Shown here: one piece after another, positions 17,095 through 25,392 of the stretch
Layout: each line of letters opens with the position of its first letter
How positions within the stretch are numbered: the stretch's first letter is position 1
The notes under the pieces: generated by a model
What the model saw: only the letters and a program-made list of their open reading frames with translations
Told to the model about the DNA's origin: nothing
Database searches by the model: none
Assembly (NCBI GenBank): GCA_003576805.1
Contig: QEVM01000008.1
Span: forward strand, 1 to 52,739
Direction: 5' to 3'
Length of the DNA stretch: 52,739 bases
Source of the DNA: Pseudomonadota bacterium
GTDB lineage: Bacteria; Myxococcota_A; UBA9160; PR03
Position numbers and translations under genes: made by a program

Positions 17095-17763
17095 ATGGCA
17101 CAGCGCGTCCTCGTGATCGGCAACAAGAACTACTCGAGCTGGTCGCTCCGCCCGTGGCTGACGCTGCGCATGGCGGGGATCGACTTCGAGGAGATCGTGA
17201 TCCCGCTCTACGGCCCCGACTCGAAGCAGGCGATCCTGCGCCACTCGCCGGCCGGCAAGGTCCCGATCCTGCGCGACGGCGACCGCACCGTCTTCGAGTC
17301 GCTCGCGATCTGCGAGTACGCGGCCGAGCTCGCGCCCGACGCGGGGCTGTGGCCGGCCGACGCCGGCGCGCGCGCGCACGCCCGCTCGATCAGCTGCGAG
17401 ATGCACGCCGGCTTCGCCGCGCTGCGCTCCGCGATGCCGATGAACCTGCGCGTCGTCGGGCGCCGGCTCGCCACGCCGCCGCCGCCCGAGGTGGACCACG
17501 AGATCGCGCGCATCGTCGCGATCTTCGAGGAGTGTCGCGAGCGCTTCGGCGCGGCCGGGCCGTTCCTGTTCGGCGGCTTCACGATCGCCGACGCGATGTT
17601 CGCGCCCGTGCTGACGCGCTTGCGCAGCTACTCGGTGGCGCTGCCGCCGCGCTCGCAGGCCTACTCCGACGCGGTGTTCGCGCTCGCGCCGATGGAGGCG
17701 TGGATCCGCGACGCGCGCGCCGAAACCGAGCGCATCGCCATGTCGGAGGTCCCGCTCGCGTAG
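17095..17763 (+). CDS. Glutathione S-transferase family protein
   Basis: 222 residues. The N-terminal thioredoxin-like half opens with LVIGNKNYSSWSLRPWLTL, where an early Ser is the probable glutathione-activating residue. GKVPILRDGDRTVFESLAI holds the conserved cis-Pro and the ES pair that grips the gamma-glutamyl group. The C-terminal helical half contains FGGFTIADAMFAPVLTRL, with the family's N-capping box and hydrophobic staple. It probably conjugates or reduces electrophiles, as other cytosolic GSTs do; the substrate is unknown. An upstream frame exists, but ATG 17095 begins right at the first beta strand. Confidence 0.88.
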   Translation: MAQRVLVIGNKNYSSWSLRPWLTLRMAGIDFEEIVIPLYGPDSKQAILRHSPAGKVPILRDGDRTVFESLAICEYAAELAPDAGLWPADAGARAHARSISCEMHAGFAALRSAMPMNLRVVGRRLATPPPPEVDHEIARIVAIFEECRERFGAAGPFLFGGFTIADAMFAPVLTRLRSYSVALPPRSQAYSDAVFALAPMEAWIRDARAETERIAMSEVPLA

Positions 17764-17769
17764 CCCGCG

Positions 17770-18432
17770 TCAGCGCTTGCGGAGGATCGTGAGGCCGTCC
17801 GCGACGGGCAGCATCACGCGGTCGACGCGCGCGTCGTGCGCCACCTTCTCGTTGAAGGCGCGGATCGCCAGCGTGCTCGGGTCGTTCGCCTCGGGGTTCG
17901 CGACCTGCCCGAACCAGAGCACGTTGTCGACGAGCACGAGGCCGTTCGGCCGCAGCCGCTTCAGGATCTCCTCGAAGTAGGTCGGATAGCCTTCCTTGTC
18001 GGCGTCGATGAAGCCGAGGTCGAAGAGCTCCTCTTCGGGCAGCGCGCGCAGCGTCTCGGCGGCGGGCCCGATGCGGAGCTCGATCCGGTCCGCCACGCCC
18101 GCGCGCTCCCAGTGGCGCCGTCCGATCGACGTCCACTCCTCCGACACGTCGCAGCAGAGCAGGCGGCCGCCGTCGGCGAGGCCGCGCGCGATGCACAGCG
18201 CGGAGTAGCCGGTGAAGGTGCCGACCTCGATGGCGCGGCGCGCGCCGATCGCGCGCGCGAGCAGCGTCATGAAGGCGCCCTGCTCGGGCGCGATCTGCAT
18301 CATCGAGATCCCGCCGAGCGCGCGCGTCTCCTCGATCAGCGACTGCTGCACGGGATCGGGCGGCGTGCCGTGCGCGAGCAGGTACGCGTGGATCTCGGGC
18401 GAGACGAAGAACGACTTCGGTGCGTCCGCCAT
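17770..18432 (-). CDS. Metal-dependent O-methyltransferase (CCoAOMT-like)
   Basis: 220 residues. AIEVGTFTGYSALCIARGL is SAM motif I, CDVSEEWTSIGRRHW contacts the ribose, and FIDADKEGYPTYFE plus VLVDNVLWFGQV provide the divalent-metal Asp and Asn residues typical of Methyltransf_3 enzymes. Such enzymes methylate catechol or related hydroxyls with Mg2+. A good Shine-Dalgarno (AAGGAG) precedes ATG 18432. It ends 6 bases from the convergent GST stop, and its start faces the PEP carboxylase gene across 48 bases. The acceptor substrate is not predictable. Confidence 0.9.
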   Translation of the reverse strand: MADAPKSFFVSPEIHAYLLAHGTPPDPVQQSLIEETRALGGISMMQIAPEQGAFMTLLARAIGARRAIEVGTFTGYSALCIARGLADGGRLLCCDVSEEWTSIGRRHWERAGVADRIELRIGPAAETLRALPEEELFDLGFIDADKEGYPTYFEEILKRLRPNGLVLVDNVLWFGQVANPEANDPSTLAIRAFNEKVAHDARVDRVMLPVADGLTILRKR

Positions 18433-18480
18433 GCGGGACTCCTTCCGGCGCGCGGCTCGCAGTCTATCATCGCCGCGAGC

Positions 18481-21225
18481 ATGGCCATCGCCGCCGATCC
18501 CGACGCCCGCCTGCGCGCCGAGGTGCGATTCCTCGGAACCGTGCTCGGCGAGGTGATCCGCGAGCAGGAGGGCGACGCGCTCTACTCGCTCGTGGAGCGC
18601 GTGCGCAAGAGCGCGATCGCGCTGCGCCGCGGCGGTGCGCGCGCGGCCGCGGAGGAGAGAAAGCTCCAGCGCACCGTCGCGCGGCTCGACCTCGACCGCA
18701 TGGTCGCCGTGACGCGCGCGTTCACGATCTTCTTCCAGCTCGTCAACGTCTGCGAGCAGCGCCACACCGCCCGCTCGCAGCGGGTCGACGCGCCGGGCGG
18801 CGTCGCGGAGCTGATGCGGCGGCTGCGCGCACGCGGCGTGCGCGCGAGCGCGGTCGAGCGCGCGCTCGGCGGGCTGCACGCGACGGTGGTGCTCACCGCG
18901 CACCCGACCGAGGCGACGCGCTGGTCGGTGCACGAGGCGCTTTCGCGCGTCGGGCGCGAGCTCGAGCGGCTCGCGCACGAGGAGCCCGGCGCCGTGCACG
19001 GCGCGCTGGCGCGCGTGGTCACGCAGCTCTGGCAGACGCAGCTCCAGCGCACGCGCCGCCCGACGCCGATCGACGAGGTGAGCCAGGTGCTCCACACGCT
19101 CGACTCGGTGCTGCTGCACGCGGTGCCCGCCGTCCACGAGCGGCTCGCGCAGGCGTTCCGCGCCGCGTACGGCCGCGCGCCGCACGAGCGCGCGCGGCCG
19201 CTGCGCGTCGGCTCCTGGGTCGGCGGCGACCGCGACGGCAACCCGCACGTCACCGCGTGGGTGACGGCCGACGCGCTGCGGCTCTACCGGCGCGGCGCGA
19301 TCGGCGCCTACGCGCGCACGCTGGCGCCGCTCGTGGCGGAGATGACGACCTCGGACCTCCTCGTTCCGGTGTCGGCCGCGCTGCGCGAGAGCGTCTCGCG
19401 CGACGTCGCCGACCACCCGCGCATCGCGCAGCGCGTCGAGGGCCGCGAGATCCACGAGGTGTACCGGCGCAAGCTGAACGCGGCGTCCGTGCGGCTCGAG
19501 CTCGCGCTCGAGGAGTCGGACGCGCACGAGCCGCCCGGCGCGCGCGGCGGCTACGCGAGCGCCGACGCCTTCCTCGCCGATCTCGACCTGGTCGACGAGA
19601 GCCTGCGCGCCAACCGCGGCGCGCGCATCGCCGACGGGCCGCTCGCCGCGCTGCGCGAGCAGGTGGCGAGCTTCGGCTTCCGGCTCGCGAGCCTCGACAT
19701 CCGCGAGCACCAGGCGCGCCACCGCGCGGCGGTCGCGGCGATCCTGTGTCCGCTCGAAGGGCCGCTCGACTCGCTCCCGGTCGAGGCGCAGGTGCGCTTC
19801 CTCGAAGGCCTGCTCTTCGCCGCCGACGTGCCGGCCGCGCGCGAGGAAGAGCTTCCGCAGGAGGCGAGCGAGGTGATCGCGGCGCTGCGGCTCGTCGCCG
19901 AGGCGCGCGAGCTGCTGGGCCGCGACGCGGTGCGCGACCTCGTGATCTCGAACACGTCGAACCACGCCGACGTGCTCGAGCTGCTGGTGCTGGCGCGCAT
20001 CGCGGGGCTCGTGCGGCCGCGCGGCGACGGCGGCGTCGAGAGCGACGTCGACATCGTGCCGCTCTTCGAGAGCGTCGACTCGCTCGCCGGCGCGCACGAG
20101 TCGATGGAGCGGCTCTACGAGTCGAAGGCGTACCAGGCGCAGCTCGCCGCGCGCGGCATGCGCCAGCAGATCATGCTCGGCTACTCGGACTCGACGAAGG
20201 ACGGCGGCTACTTCGCGGCGAGCTGGGCGCTGCAGCTCGCGCAGACCGCGCTGGCGCGGCAGGCCGACGCGCACGGCGTCACGCTCGAGTTCTTCCACGG
20301 CCGCGGCGGCACGATCTCGCGCGGCGGCGGGCCGACGCACCGCGCGATCCTGGCGCAGCCGGTCGGCACGCTGCGCGGCCACATCAAGATCACCGAGCAG
20401 GGCGAGGTCATCGCGAGCAAGTACGGCAGCGTGCCGTCCGCGGTGCACCACCTCGAGCGGCTCGTCTCCGCGGCGCTCGAGGCGACCGTCGCGCACCCGA
20501 TGAAGGGCCGTCCGGCGCGCCCGGCGTGGACCGCGGAGATGGGCCGCCTCGCGGACGACTCGCGCCGCGCCTATCGCGCGTTGGTGTACGAGACGCCCGA
20601 GTTCGTCGCGTTCTTCCAGACGGTGACGCCGATCGAGGAGATCGCGCAGCTGCGCATCGGCTCGCGCCCGACGCGCCGCGCGGGCGGCCGCGGCATCGGC
20701 GAGCTGCGCGCGATCCCTTGGAACTTCGCGTGGAACCAGAACCGCGTGCTGCTGTCGAGCTGGTACGGCGTCGGCAGCGCGCTCGAGGCGGCGCTCGCGC
20801 GCCGCGGCGGGCGCGCGCGGCTCGCCGCGATGTACCGCGGCTGGCCCTTCTTCCGCACCGTGATCGACAACCTGCAACAAGTGCTCGCGAAGGTGGACCT
20901 GCGCATCGGCGCCGCCTACGCGGAGCTGGCCGACGGCCAGCCCGGCGCGCGCGCGCTGGTCGCCCGCATCGCGCGCGAGTTCGCGGCGACGCACCGCGCG
21001 GTGCTGGCGGTGGTCGGCGCGCGCAAGCTGCTCGCCGGCGAGCCGGAGCTCGGCCGCTCGATCGAACGCCGCGGCCCGTACGTCGACGTGCTCTCGTACC
21101 TCCAGCTCGAGCTGCTGCGCCGCAAGCGCGGCGGCGCGGTGCGCCCGAGCGAACGCGAGCGCGTCGACGCCGCCATCCAGCTCACCATCGGCGGCGTCGC
21201 GGCGGGTTTGCGCAACACGGGGTGA
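18481..21225 (+). CDS. ppc: Phosphoenolpyruvate carboxylase
   Basis: 914 residues, the normal length. It adds bicarbonate to PEP to make oxaloacetate, refilling the TCA cycle. Catalytic blocks are intact: VLTAHPTEA with the essential His141, GSWVGGDRDGNPHVT, LGYSDSTKDGGYFAA, FFHGRGGTISRGGGP, FRTVIDNLQQVLAKVD, and the C-terminal LTIGGVAAGLRNTG. The frame is open well upstream, but homology and ATG 18481 agree; TATCAT lies 10 bases before the ATG and no clear Shine-Dalgarno is seen. Divergent from the O-methyltransferase gene. Confidence 0.97.
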   Translation: MAIAADPDARLRAEVRFLGTVLGEVIREQEGDALYSLVERVRKSAIALRRGGARAAAEERKLQRTVARLDLDRMVAVTRAFTIFFQLVNVCEQRHTARSQRVDAPGGVAELMRRLRARGVRASAVERALGGLHATVVLTAHPTEATRWSVHEALSRVGRELERLAHEEPGAVHGALARVVTQLWQTQLQRTRRPTPIDEVSQVLHTLDSVLLHAVPAVHERLAQAFRAAYGRAPHERARPLRVGSWVGGDRDGNPHVTAWVTADALRLYRRGAIGAYARTLAPLVAEMTTSDLLVPVSAALRESVSRDVADHPRIAQRVEGREIHEVYRRKLNAASVRLELALEESDAHEPPGARGGYASADAFLADLDLVDESLRANRGARIADGPLAALREQVASFGFRLASLDIREHQARHRAAVAAILCPLEGPLDSLPVEAQVRFLEGLLFAADVPAAREEELPQEASEVIAALRLVAEARELLGRDAVRDLVISNTSNHADVLELLVLARIAGLVRPRGDGGVESDVDIVPLFESVDSLAGAHESMERLYESKAYQAQLAARGMRQQIMLGYSDSTKDGGYFAASWALQLAQTALARQADAHGVTLEFFHGRGGTISRGGGPTHRAILAQPVGTLRGHIKITEQGEVIASKYGSVPSAVHHLERLVSAALEATVAHPMKGRPARPAWTAEMGRLADDSRRAYRALVYETPEFVAFFQTVTPIEEIAQLRIGSRPTRRAGGRGIGELRAIPWNFAWNQNRVLLSSWYGVGSALEAALARRGGRARLAAMYRGWPFFRTVIDNLQQVLAKVDLRIGAAYAELADGQPGARALVARIAREFAATHRAVLAVVGARKLLAGEPELGRSIERRGPYVDVLSYLQLELLRRKRGGAVRPSERERVDAAIQLTIGGVAAGLRNTG

Positions 21226-21298
21226 CCGCGCTCCGCCGCGCGCTGGCCGCACGCGCAGCGCATGCCACCATGCACCCGTCGGAAGCGGGAGGAACGCG

Positions 21299-22027
21299 AT
21301 GGATCCGCGATGCGAGGCGCTGCTCGAGGAGCTCTACACGCAGACGCAGCAGCCGGGTCTCGACGGGCAGATGCACCCGGTGGATCTGCAGACGCGCATC
21401 TCGCGCGCGCAGGGCGAGTTCCTGCACCGCTTCACGCTCGAGCGGGGCGCGGAGCGGACGCTCGAGATCGGCATGGCGTACGGCTTCTCGACGCTCTACC
21501 TGCTCGCGGCGCACGCCGAGCGCGGCAAGGGCCGCCACACCGCCGTGGATCCGTTCGCGGTGAGCCACTGGAACGGCATCGGGCTCGCGAAGGTGCGCGC
21601 GAGCGGACTCGAGGGCTCCTTCCGCTTCTTCGAGACGACGTCGCTCCTCGCGCTGCCGCCGCTCGCGCAGGCCGGCGAACGCTTCGACCTCGTCTACATC
21701 GACGGCGACCACCGCTTCGACGCGGTGATCGTGGACTTCCACCTCTCCGACCCGCTCTGCGAGGTCGGCGGGCACATCGTGCTCGACGACATGTGGATGC
21801 CGTCGATCCAGTGGGCGACGCGCTTCCTGGTCCGCAACTTCGCGTACGACGTCGTGCCGCAGCCGATCGCGAACCTGCTCGTGCTGCGCAAGCGCGAGGA
21901 CGACCGCCGCCCGTGGGACCACTTCGTGCCGTTCCCGGAGGAGGAAGAGGAGGCGCCGCGGCAGCGCGCGAAGCCGTGGCGCAAGCGCGTGAAGCGCGCG
22001 GTGCGGCGCTGGCGCGGAGGTCGTTAG
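21299..22027 (+). CDS. Class I SAM-dependent methyltransferase (Methyltransf_24 type)
   Basis: 242 residues. LEIGMAYGFSTLYLLAAHA is the SAM-binding motif I, AVDPFAVSHWNGIGL follows strand 2, and VYIDGDHRFDAVIVDF is the acidic post-motif; HIVLDDMWMPS completes the fold. Related proteins often act on sugars or phenolics, but the acceptor is unknown. The tail after residue 205 is highly charged (EEEEEAP, then Lys/Arg-rich), an unusual basic end that could bind nucleic acid or membrane. GGGAGGAACGCG before the ATG is a strong Shine-Dalgarno. Its stop codon overlaps that of the convergent TPR gene in a shared TTAG. Confidence 0.85.
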   Translation: MDPRCEALLEELYTQTQQPGLDGQMHPVDLQTRISRAQGEFLHRFTLERGAERTLEIGMAYGFSTLYLLAAHAERGKGRHTAVDPFAVSHWNGIGLAKVRASGLEGSFRFFETTSLLALPPLAQAGERFDLVYIDGDHRFDAVIVDFHLSDPLCEVGGHIVLDDMWMPSIQWATRFLVRNFAYDVVPQPIANLLVLRKREDDRRPWDHFVPFPEEEEEAPRQRAKPWRKRVKRAVRRWRGGR

Positions 22028-22374
22028 GCCTTCCGGCCCTGCTTCATCTGGAGCTGCATCGAGGCGGCTTTCGCGTCCTCGGCCTCGGGAATGCGGCCCG
22101 CCTGCTGGAAGAGCATCGAGAGCGCGGTGTGCGCGAGCGGCTCGTCGGGGTCGAGCTCGACGTACTTGCGCGCGGCCTCGATGGCGGCGTCGAGATCGCC
22201 CTGCTTCGCCAGCGCCATCGCGAGGCCGTTCCACGCCATGGCCAGGTCCGGCGCGAGCTCGAGCGCCTTGCGATAGCAGGCGATCGCGTCGTCGGTGCGG
22301 CCTTCCGCGAAGTGCGTGAAGCCGGCCTTGTACTGCGTGCGCGCTTCGGACACGGGCGCCAGTATATCGGCCAT
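22024..22374 (-). CDS. Small TPR-repeat protein
   Basis: 116 residues, almost entirely three TPR-like helix pairs: QYKAGFTHFAEGRTDDAIAC, MAWNGLAMALAKQGDLDAAI and AHTALSMLFQQAGRIPEAE. Such small proteins act as binding platforms; no partner is evident. The ATG at 22374 physically overlaps the ATG of the divergent NTP transferase gene within CCATGG. A GTG at 22353 (residue 8) is an alternative start, sitting 7 bases after a TATACT that could serve as a -10 element. If so, the message would be leaderless and 109 residues long. Confidence 0.82.
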   Translation of the reverse strand: MADILAPVSEARTQYKAGFTHFAEGRTDDAIACYRKALELAPDLAMAWNGLAMALAKQGDLDAAIEAARKYVELDPDEPLAHTALSMLFQQAGRIPEAEDAKAASMQLQMKQGRKA

Positions 22375-22375
22375 G
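22351..22375. promoter_or_regulatory. Candidate bidirectional promoter with overlapping divergent starts
   Basis: The near-symmetric AGTATATC (22361-22368) reads TATACT on the minus strand and TATATC on the plus strand. It is the only AT-rich spot in the neighbourhood. On the minus side it lies 7 bases before a GTG (22353); on the plus side 4 bases before the ATG at 22373. The annotated start codons of the two divergent genes overlap at CCATGG (22371-22376). A shared -10 driving both strands is the simplest reading. Confidence 0.4.
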
Positions 22376-23194
22376 GCGCGCTCCACATCACAGCCCGTGC
22401 GCGCGCTCGTGCTCGCGGGTCGCCGCGCGCCGGACGAGACGAGCCCGGGCGGCACGCGCACGCACAAGGCGCTCGAGCCCGCGGGCGGCGTGCCGATGCT
22501 CGAGCGCGTCGTCGAGGCGCTCGCCGCGTCGGGCTGCTGCAGCGCGATCTGCGTGTGCAGCGACGATCCGTCGATCGTCGCTGCGACGCCCGCACTGGCG
22601 GCGCGCGCCGCGCGCGGCGAGCTCGCGTTCGCGGCGAGCGGCGCGTCGCCGGCGGCCAGCGTCGCGGGGTTCCTCGCGAGCGAGGCGGGCAGCGGCCCGG
22701 TGCTCGCGACCGCCGCCGACCACGCGCTGCTCACGCCCGAGATGGTGCGCCACTTCGTCGCGCACGCGGACGCGACCGGCGCCGACGCGGTCGTCGCGGT
22801 GGTCGAGGCGTCGGTCTTCCGCCGCCGCTTTCCGGACGCGCGCCGGACCTTCGTGCCGCTGCGCGGCGACGCCGTGTCGGGCGCCAACCTCTTTCTCTTC
22901 CGCACGCCGCGCGGCGCCGAGGTCGCGCGCTTCTGGGTGCGCGCCGAGTCGTTCCGCAAGCGGCCGTGGCGGATGGTGTCGGTGTTCGGGCCGCTCGTGC
23001 TGCTGCGCTTCCTGCTGCGGCGGCTCGATCTCGATGCGGCGCTCGCGCACGCCGGCCGCGTGATCGGCGCGCGCATCGGCGCGGTGCGCATGCCGTTCGC
23101 GGAGAGCGCGATCGACGTCGACACGCCGGCCGACCTGGTGCTCGCGAACGAGCTGCTCGCCGCGCGCGGAGCGGCGACGCCGGCCGAGCCTTAG
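22373..23194 (+). CDS. NTP transferase / MobA-like nucleotidyltransferase
   Basis: 273 residues. VRALVLAGRRAPDETS at the N-terminus is the GT-A nucleotide-binding loop in a MobA/IspD-like fold; LATAADHALLTPEMV holds the metal-binding Asp region, and AIDVDTPADL is the typical late Asp motif of molybdenum-cofactor and sugar nucleotidyltransferases. The classical GGxxxRMG loop is weak (AGRRAPDETSPGG), so substrate is uncertain: molybdopterin, a sugar phosphate, or 2-phospholactate-like acids. Its start overlaps that of the TPR gene, and its stop overlaps the metallophosphoesterase stop in TTAG (23191-23194). A short central hydrophobic stretch (VSVFGPLVLLRFLL) may pack on a membrane. Confidence 0.78.
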   Translation: MARSTSQPVRALVLAGRRAPDETSPGGTRTHKALEPAGGVPMLERVVEALAASGCCSAICVCSDDPSIVAATPALAARAARGELAFAASGASPAASVAGFLASEAGSGPVLATAADHALLTPEMVRHFVAHADATGADAVVAVVEASVFRRRFPDARRTFVPLRGDAVSGANLFLFRTPRGAEVARFWVRAESFRKRPWRMVSVFGPLVLLRFLLRRLDLDAALAHAGRVIGARIGAVRMPFAESAIDVDTPADLVLANELLAARGAATPAEP

Positions 23195-24123
23195 AGCGCG
23201 CCCCCGCCCTCGGACGCGAAGCGCCGGGTCGCCGGGTCGAAGCCGCGCACCTCGTACGACACCGAGAAGCGTCGCGGCCCCGCGTGCTCGATGCGGTAGA
23301 CGTGGTAGCGCGCGCGCCGGGCCTCCTTCGCGCCGACCGACGACGACGACGGGACGCCCACCACCGGGATCGGCGCGTGCGGGCCGGGCAGCGCGTCGAA
23401 GTGGCTGCGGTGGGTGTGACCGTGCAGCACCAGCTCGGCGCCGGTGCGCGCGAGCAGCGCGCGCAGCGCGCCGGCGTCGTCGAGCTGGCGGCGGCGCGAC
23501 TGACCGGCGCGGACCGGCGGGTGGTGGATCAAGACGACGCGGCAGACGCCTTCGTCGCCGAGCTTGCGCAGGATCGACTCGAGCCGCTCGCGCTGCGCGG
23601 CGCCGACGCGGCCCGTCGCGAGCAGCGGTGCCGTCGGGCGCGCCGACGACACGCCGATCAGCGCCGCGTGGCCGAGCCGCCGCACGAACGGAAAGCGCGC
23701 CTCGCCGGCTCCCGTGCCGACGTCGAGCCCGTCCGCGCCCTGCGACTCCATGTAGGCGCGCCAGGGCGCCCAGGGGTCCGCGGCGCGGCTGGGCGCGTAG
23801 GCGTCGTGGTTGCCGGGAACGAGCGAGACCCGCTCGGGCGGGCCGATCCGGGCCAGCCAGCCGGCCGCCTCCGCGATCTCCGAGGGCAGCCCGACGTGCG
23901 TCAGGTCGCCCGTGACGGCTACGTGGGAGGCGCCGCTCGCGGGCAAGTCGGCGATCAGCGCTTCGAGAACGAAATCCAGGTGTTCGAAGCGCCGCCTGCG
24001 CCTCCAGGAGAGCCACCCGAGGACGCGCTTGTTGGCGAGCTCGCGGAGGCCGCTCGGCGCCACGGCGGTCGCGTGCAGATCCGAGAGATGGGCGAGCAGG
24101 AGGGGCGGGGAGCCGTTGGACAC
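23191..24123 (-). CDS. Metallophosphoesterase (CpdA-like)
   Basis: 310 residues from GTG 24123. All calcineurin-type metal motifs are present in order: HLSDLHAT, TGDLTH, VPGNHDAY, LIHHPPV and HGHTHRSHFD. Class III cyclic-nucleotide phosphodiesterases (CpdA) and UDP-diacylglucosamine hydrolases share them, so the substrate may be cAMP or another phosphodiester. The frame stays open far upstream, but homology begins just after the GTG. TACCAT lies 9 bases before the GTG and exactly 6 before an adjacent CTG, so the precise start is open. Convergent stop overlap (TTAG) with the NTP transferase. Confidence 0.88.
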   Translation of the reverse strand: MSNGSPPLLLAHLSDLHATAVAPSGLRELANKRVLGWLSWRRRRRFEHLDFVLEALIADLPASGASHVAVTGDLTHVGLPSEIAEAAGWLARIGPPERVSLVPGNHDAYAPSRAADPWAPWRAYMESQGADGLDVGTGAGEARFPFVRRLGHAALIGVSSARPTAPLLATGRVGAAQRERLESILRKLGDEGVCRVVLIHHPPVRAGQSRRRQLDDAGALRALLARTGAELVLHGHTHRSHFDALPGPHAPIPVVGVPSSSSVGAKEARRARYHVYRIEHAGPRRFSVSYEVRGFDPATRRFASEGGGAL

Positions 24124-24131
24124 CAGGTTGC

Positions 24132-24159
24132 TATGGTAAACGGCCGGCTCTCCCCGGCC
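24132..24159. promoter_or_regulatory. Candidate divergent promoter and leader hairpin
   Basis: CTATGGTA contains TATGGT on the plus strand (24132-24137) and TACCAT on the minus strand (24138-24133), so one short AT-rich patch could act as -10 in both directions for the metallophosphoesterase and the secreted CrtC-like gene. Just downstream on the plus side is a 6-bp inverted repeat, GGCCGG (24142-24147) and CCGGCC (24154-24159). The remaining ~120 bases to the plus-strand gene show no other feature. Confidence 0.3.
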
Positions 24160-24279
24160 ATCCCGGCGCGTACCGCCGTTCGCCTTCGGACCCTCGTACG
24201 GTTCCGGTCGCTGGCCGACCCCCCAGGACTTCACCTGTCGATCCAGGCCTCGCCGAGGGGGCGAGGAAGGGGCCCATCG

Positions 24280-25389
24280 TTGCACTCGCACAGCACGTCC
24301 GAACCCGCGTGTCGCCGTCCCGGCCGGATCCGTCCGCGGCGCGGCTGGGTGCTGGCGGCGGTCGCCGCGCTCGCCCTGGCGAGCCCGGCGCCGGCGGGGG
24401 CCGTGGCCGCGGCGCCGGCCGTGCGGATGCCGGCGGGCGAGCTGGCGGGCGAGTACTGGGACGTGATCGCCCGTCTCGACTCCGGCCACCTGCTGATCGC
24501 GCAGACGTACATCTCCAATCTGGGACCGGGCGATCGCAGCGCCGGGGCGGTCGGGTACCTGGTGTCGAGCGACGGCAAGGTCGAGTCGTTCAAGCGCAGC
24601 GAGCCCGAGGGCAAGTGGCGCCTCGTGGACGGCCGCTGGATCGACCTCCACTCCGTCGAGCTCGACCCCGCCGGTCCGCCGCGCCGCTTCTCGGTCGGAC
24701 GCGACGAGCTGGGCGTCGATCTCGTGATGAAGAACGGCGGTGCGCCGCGGAACGGCGGCACCATCTCGTCCGCCTGCCCGGTCGAGCTGCTCGAGATGGC
24801 GTCGCCCGCCGACGCCGAGCTGCGCACCAAGAAGGGCGCCGCGCCCAAGAAGACGCGCGCGCACGTCGCGATGACGCACCGCTGGACGCAGTCGCTCGAG
24901 TCCGACTGCACGCTGCGCCGCGTCGAGCTGTTCGTGCTCGAGCGCGAGCTCGGCCTCTACTTCAGCGAGACCACCACGCCCGACGGCGCGCTGCACCGTT
25001 GGCTCGTCGTGCGGCGCGGCGAGCGCGTCGTCTTCGAGGGCGACCCCGGCGCCGCGAAGGTGCGCTGGAGCACCGGCGCCGGCGGCTTCGCGCCGCCCGA
25101 CTCGGTGCGCTTCTCCGTCGCCGGCATCGAAGCGCACGTGCGCTTCGAGGAGGAGCCGCTCGCGACGCTCGATCCGACCGAGCGGCTGTCGGTGCCCGTG
25201 CAGCTCCTGGTGGCGACGCGATCTCGCCCGCGGCTGTCCTGGATGCGCGCGCCGTACGACGTCTCGGTGTCGAGCGAGGGCGGCAAGAGCCGCTCCTTCC
25301 GCGGCGACGCCGTCGCGAAGGTGTCCTACCTGAACCCGCTGGCCGAAGAGCGCGTGCTCTCCCGGCTGGCGGTTCCTGCGGAGGAGTAG
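24280..25389 (+). CDS. Secreted protein, CrtC/AttH-like (lipocalin-like) fold suspected
   Basis: 369 residues from a TTG at 24280, preceded by GAGGAAGGGG. The N-terminus has a basic stretch (RRPGRIRPRRG) and a hydrophobic core ending APAGA, a Sec signal peptide predicting a periplasmic or secreted protein. The mature region begins with GEYWDVIARLDSGHLLIAQ and later has RHWLV-like beta strands, reminiscent of the AttH/CrtC carotenoid-hydratase-like double lipocalin domain, which often binds lipids. The match is by pattern only. The diacylglycerol kinase gene starts 3 bases after its stop, so the two, with the nucleotidyltransferase-like gene, likely form one lipid-related operon. Confidence 0.65.
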   Translation: MHSHSTSEPACRRPGRIRPRRGWVLAAVAALALASPAPAGAVAAAPAVRMPAGELAGEYWDVIARLDSGHLLIAQTYISNLGPGDRSAGAVGYLVSSDGKVESFKRSEPEGKWRLVDGRWIDLHSVELDPAGPPRRFSVGRDELGVDLVMKNGGAPRNGGTISSACPVELLEMASPADAELRTKKGAAPKKTRAHVAMTHRWTQSLESDCTLRRVELFVLERELGLYFSETTTPDGALHRWLVVRRGERVVFEGDPGAAKVRWSTGAGGFAPPDSVRFSVAGIEAHVRFEEEPLATLDPTERLSVPVQLLVATRSRPRLSWMRAPYDVSVSSEGGKSRSFRGDAVAKVSYLNPLAEERVLSRLAVPAEE

Positions 25390-25392
25390 CCG

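Noticed and set aside
17770..21252. Minus-strand open frame of 1160 codons opposite PEP carboxylase
   Set aside because: It is the antisense shadow of the ppc gene, Arg/Ala/His-rich without motifs; only its last 220 codons (the O-methyltransferase) are real.
21262..24279. Long plus-strand frame leading into the CrtC-like gene
   Set aside because: It overlaps four real genes in other frames; coding character begins only at the TTG at 24280.
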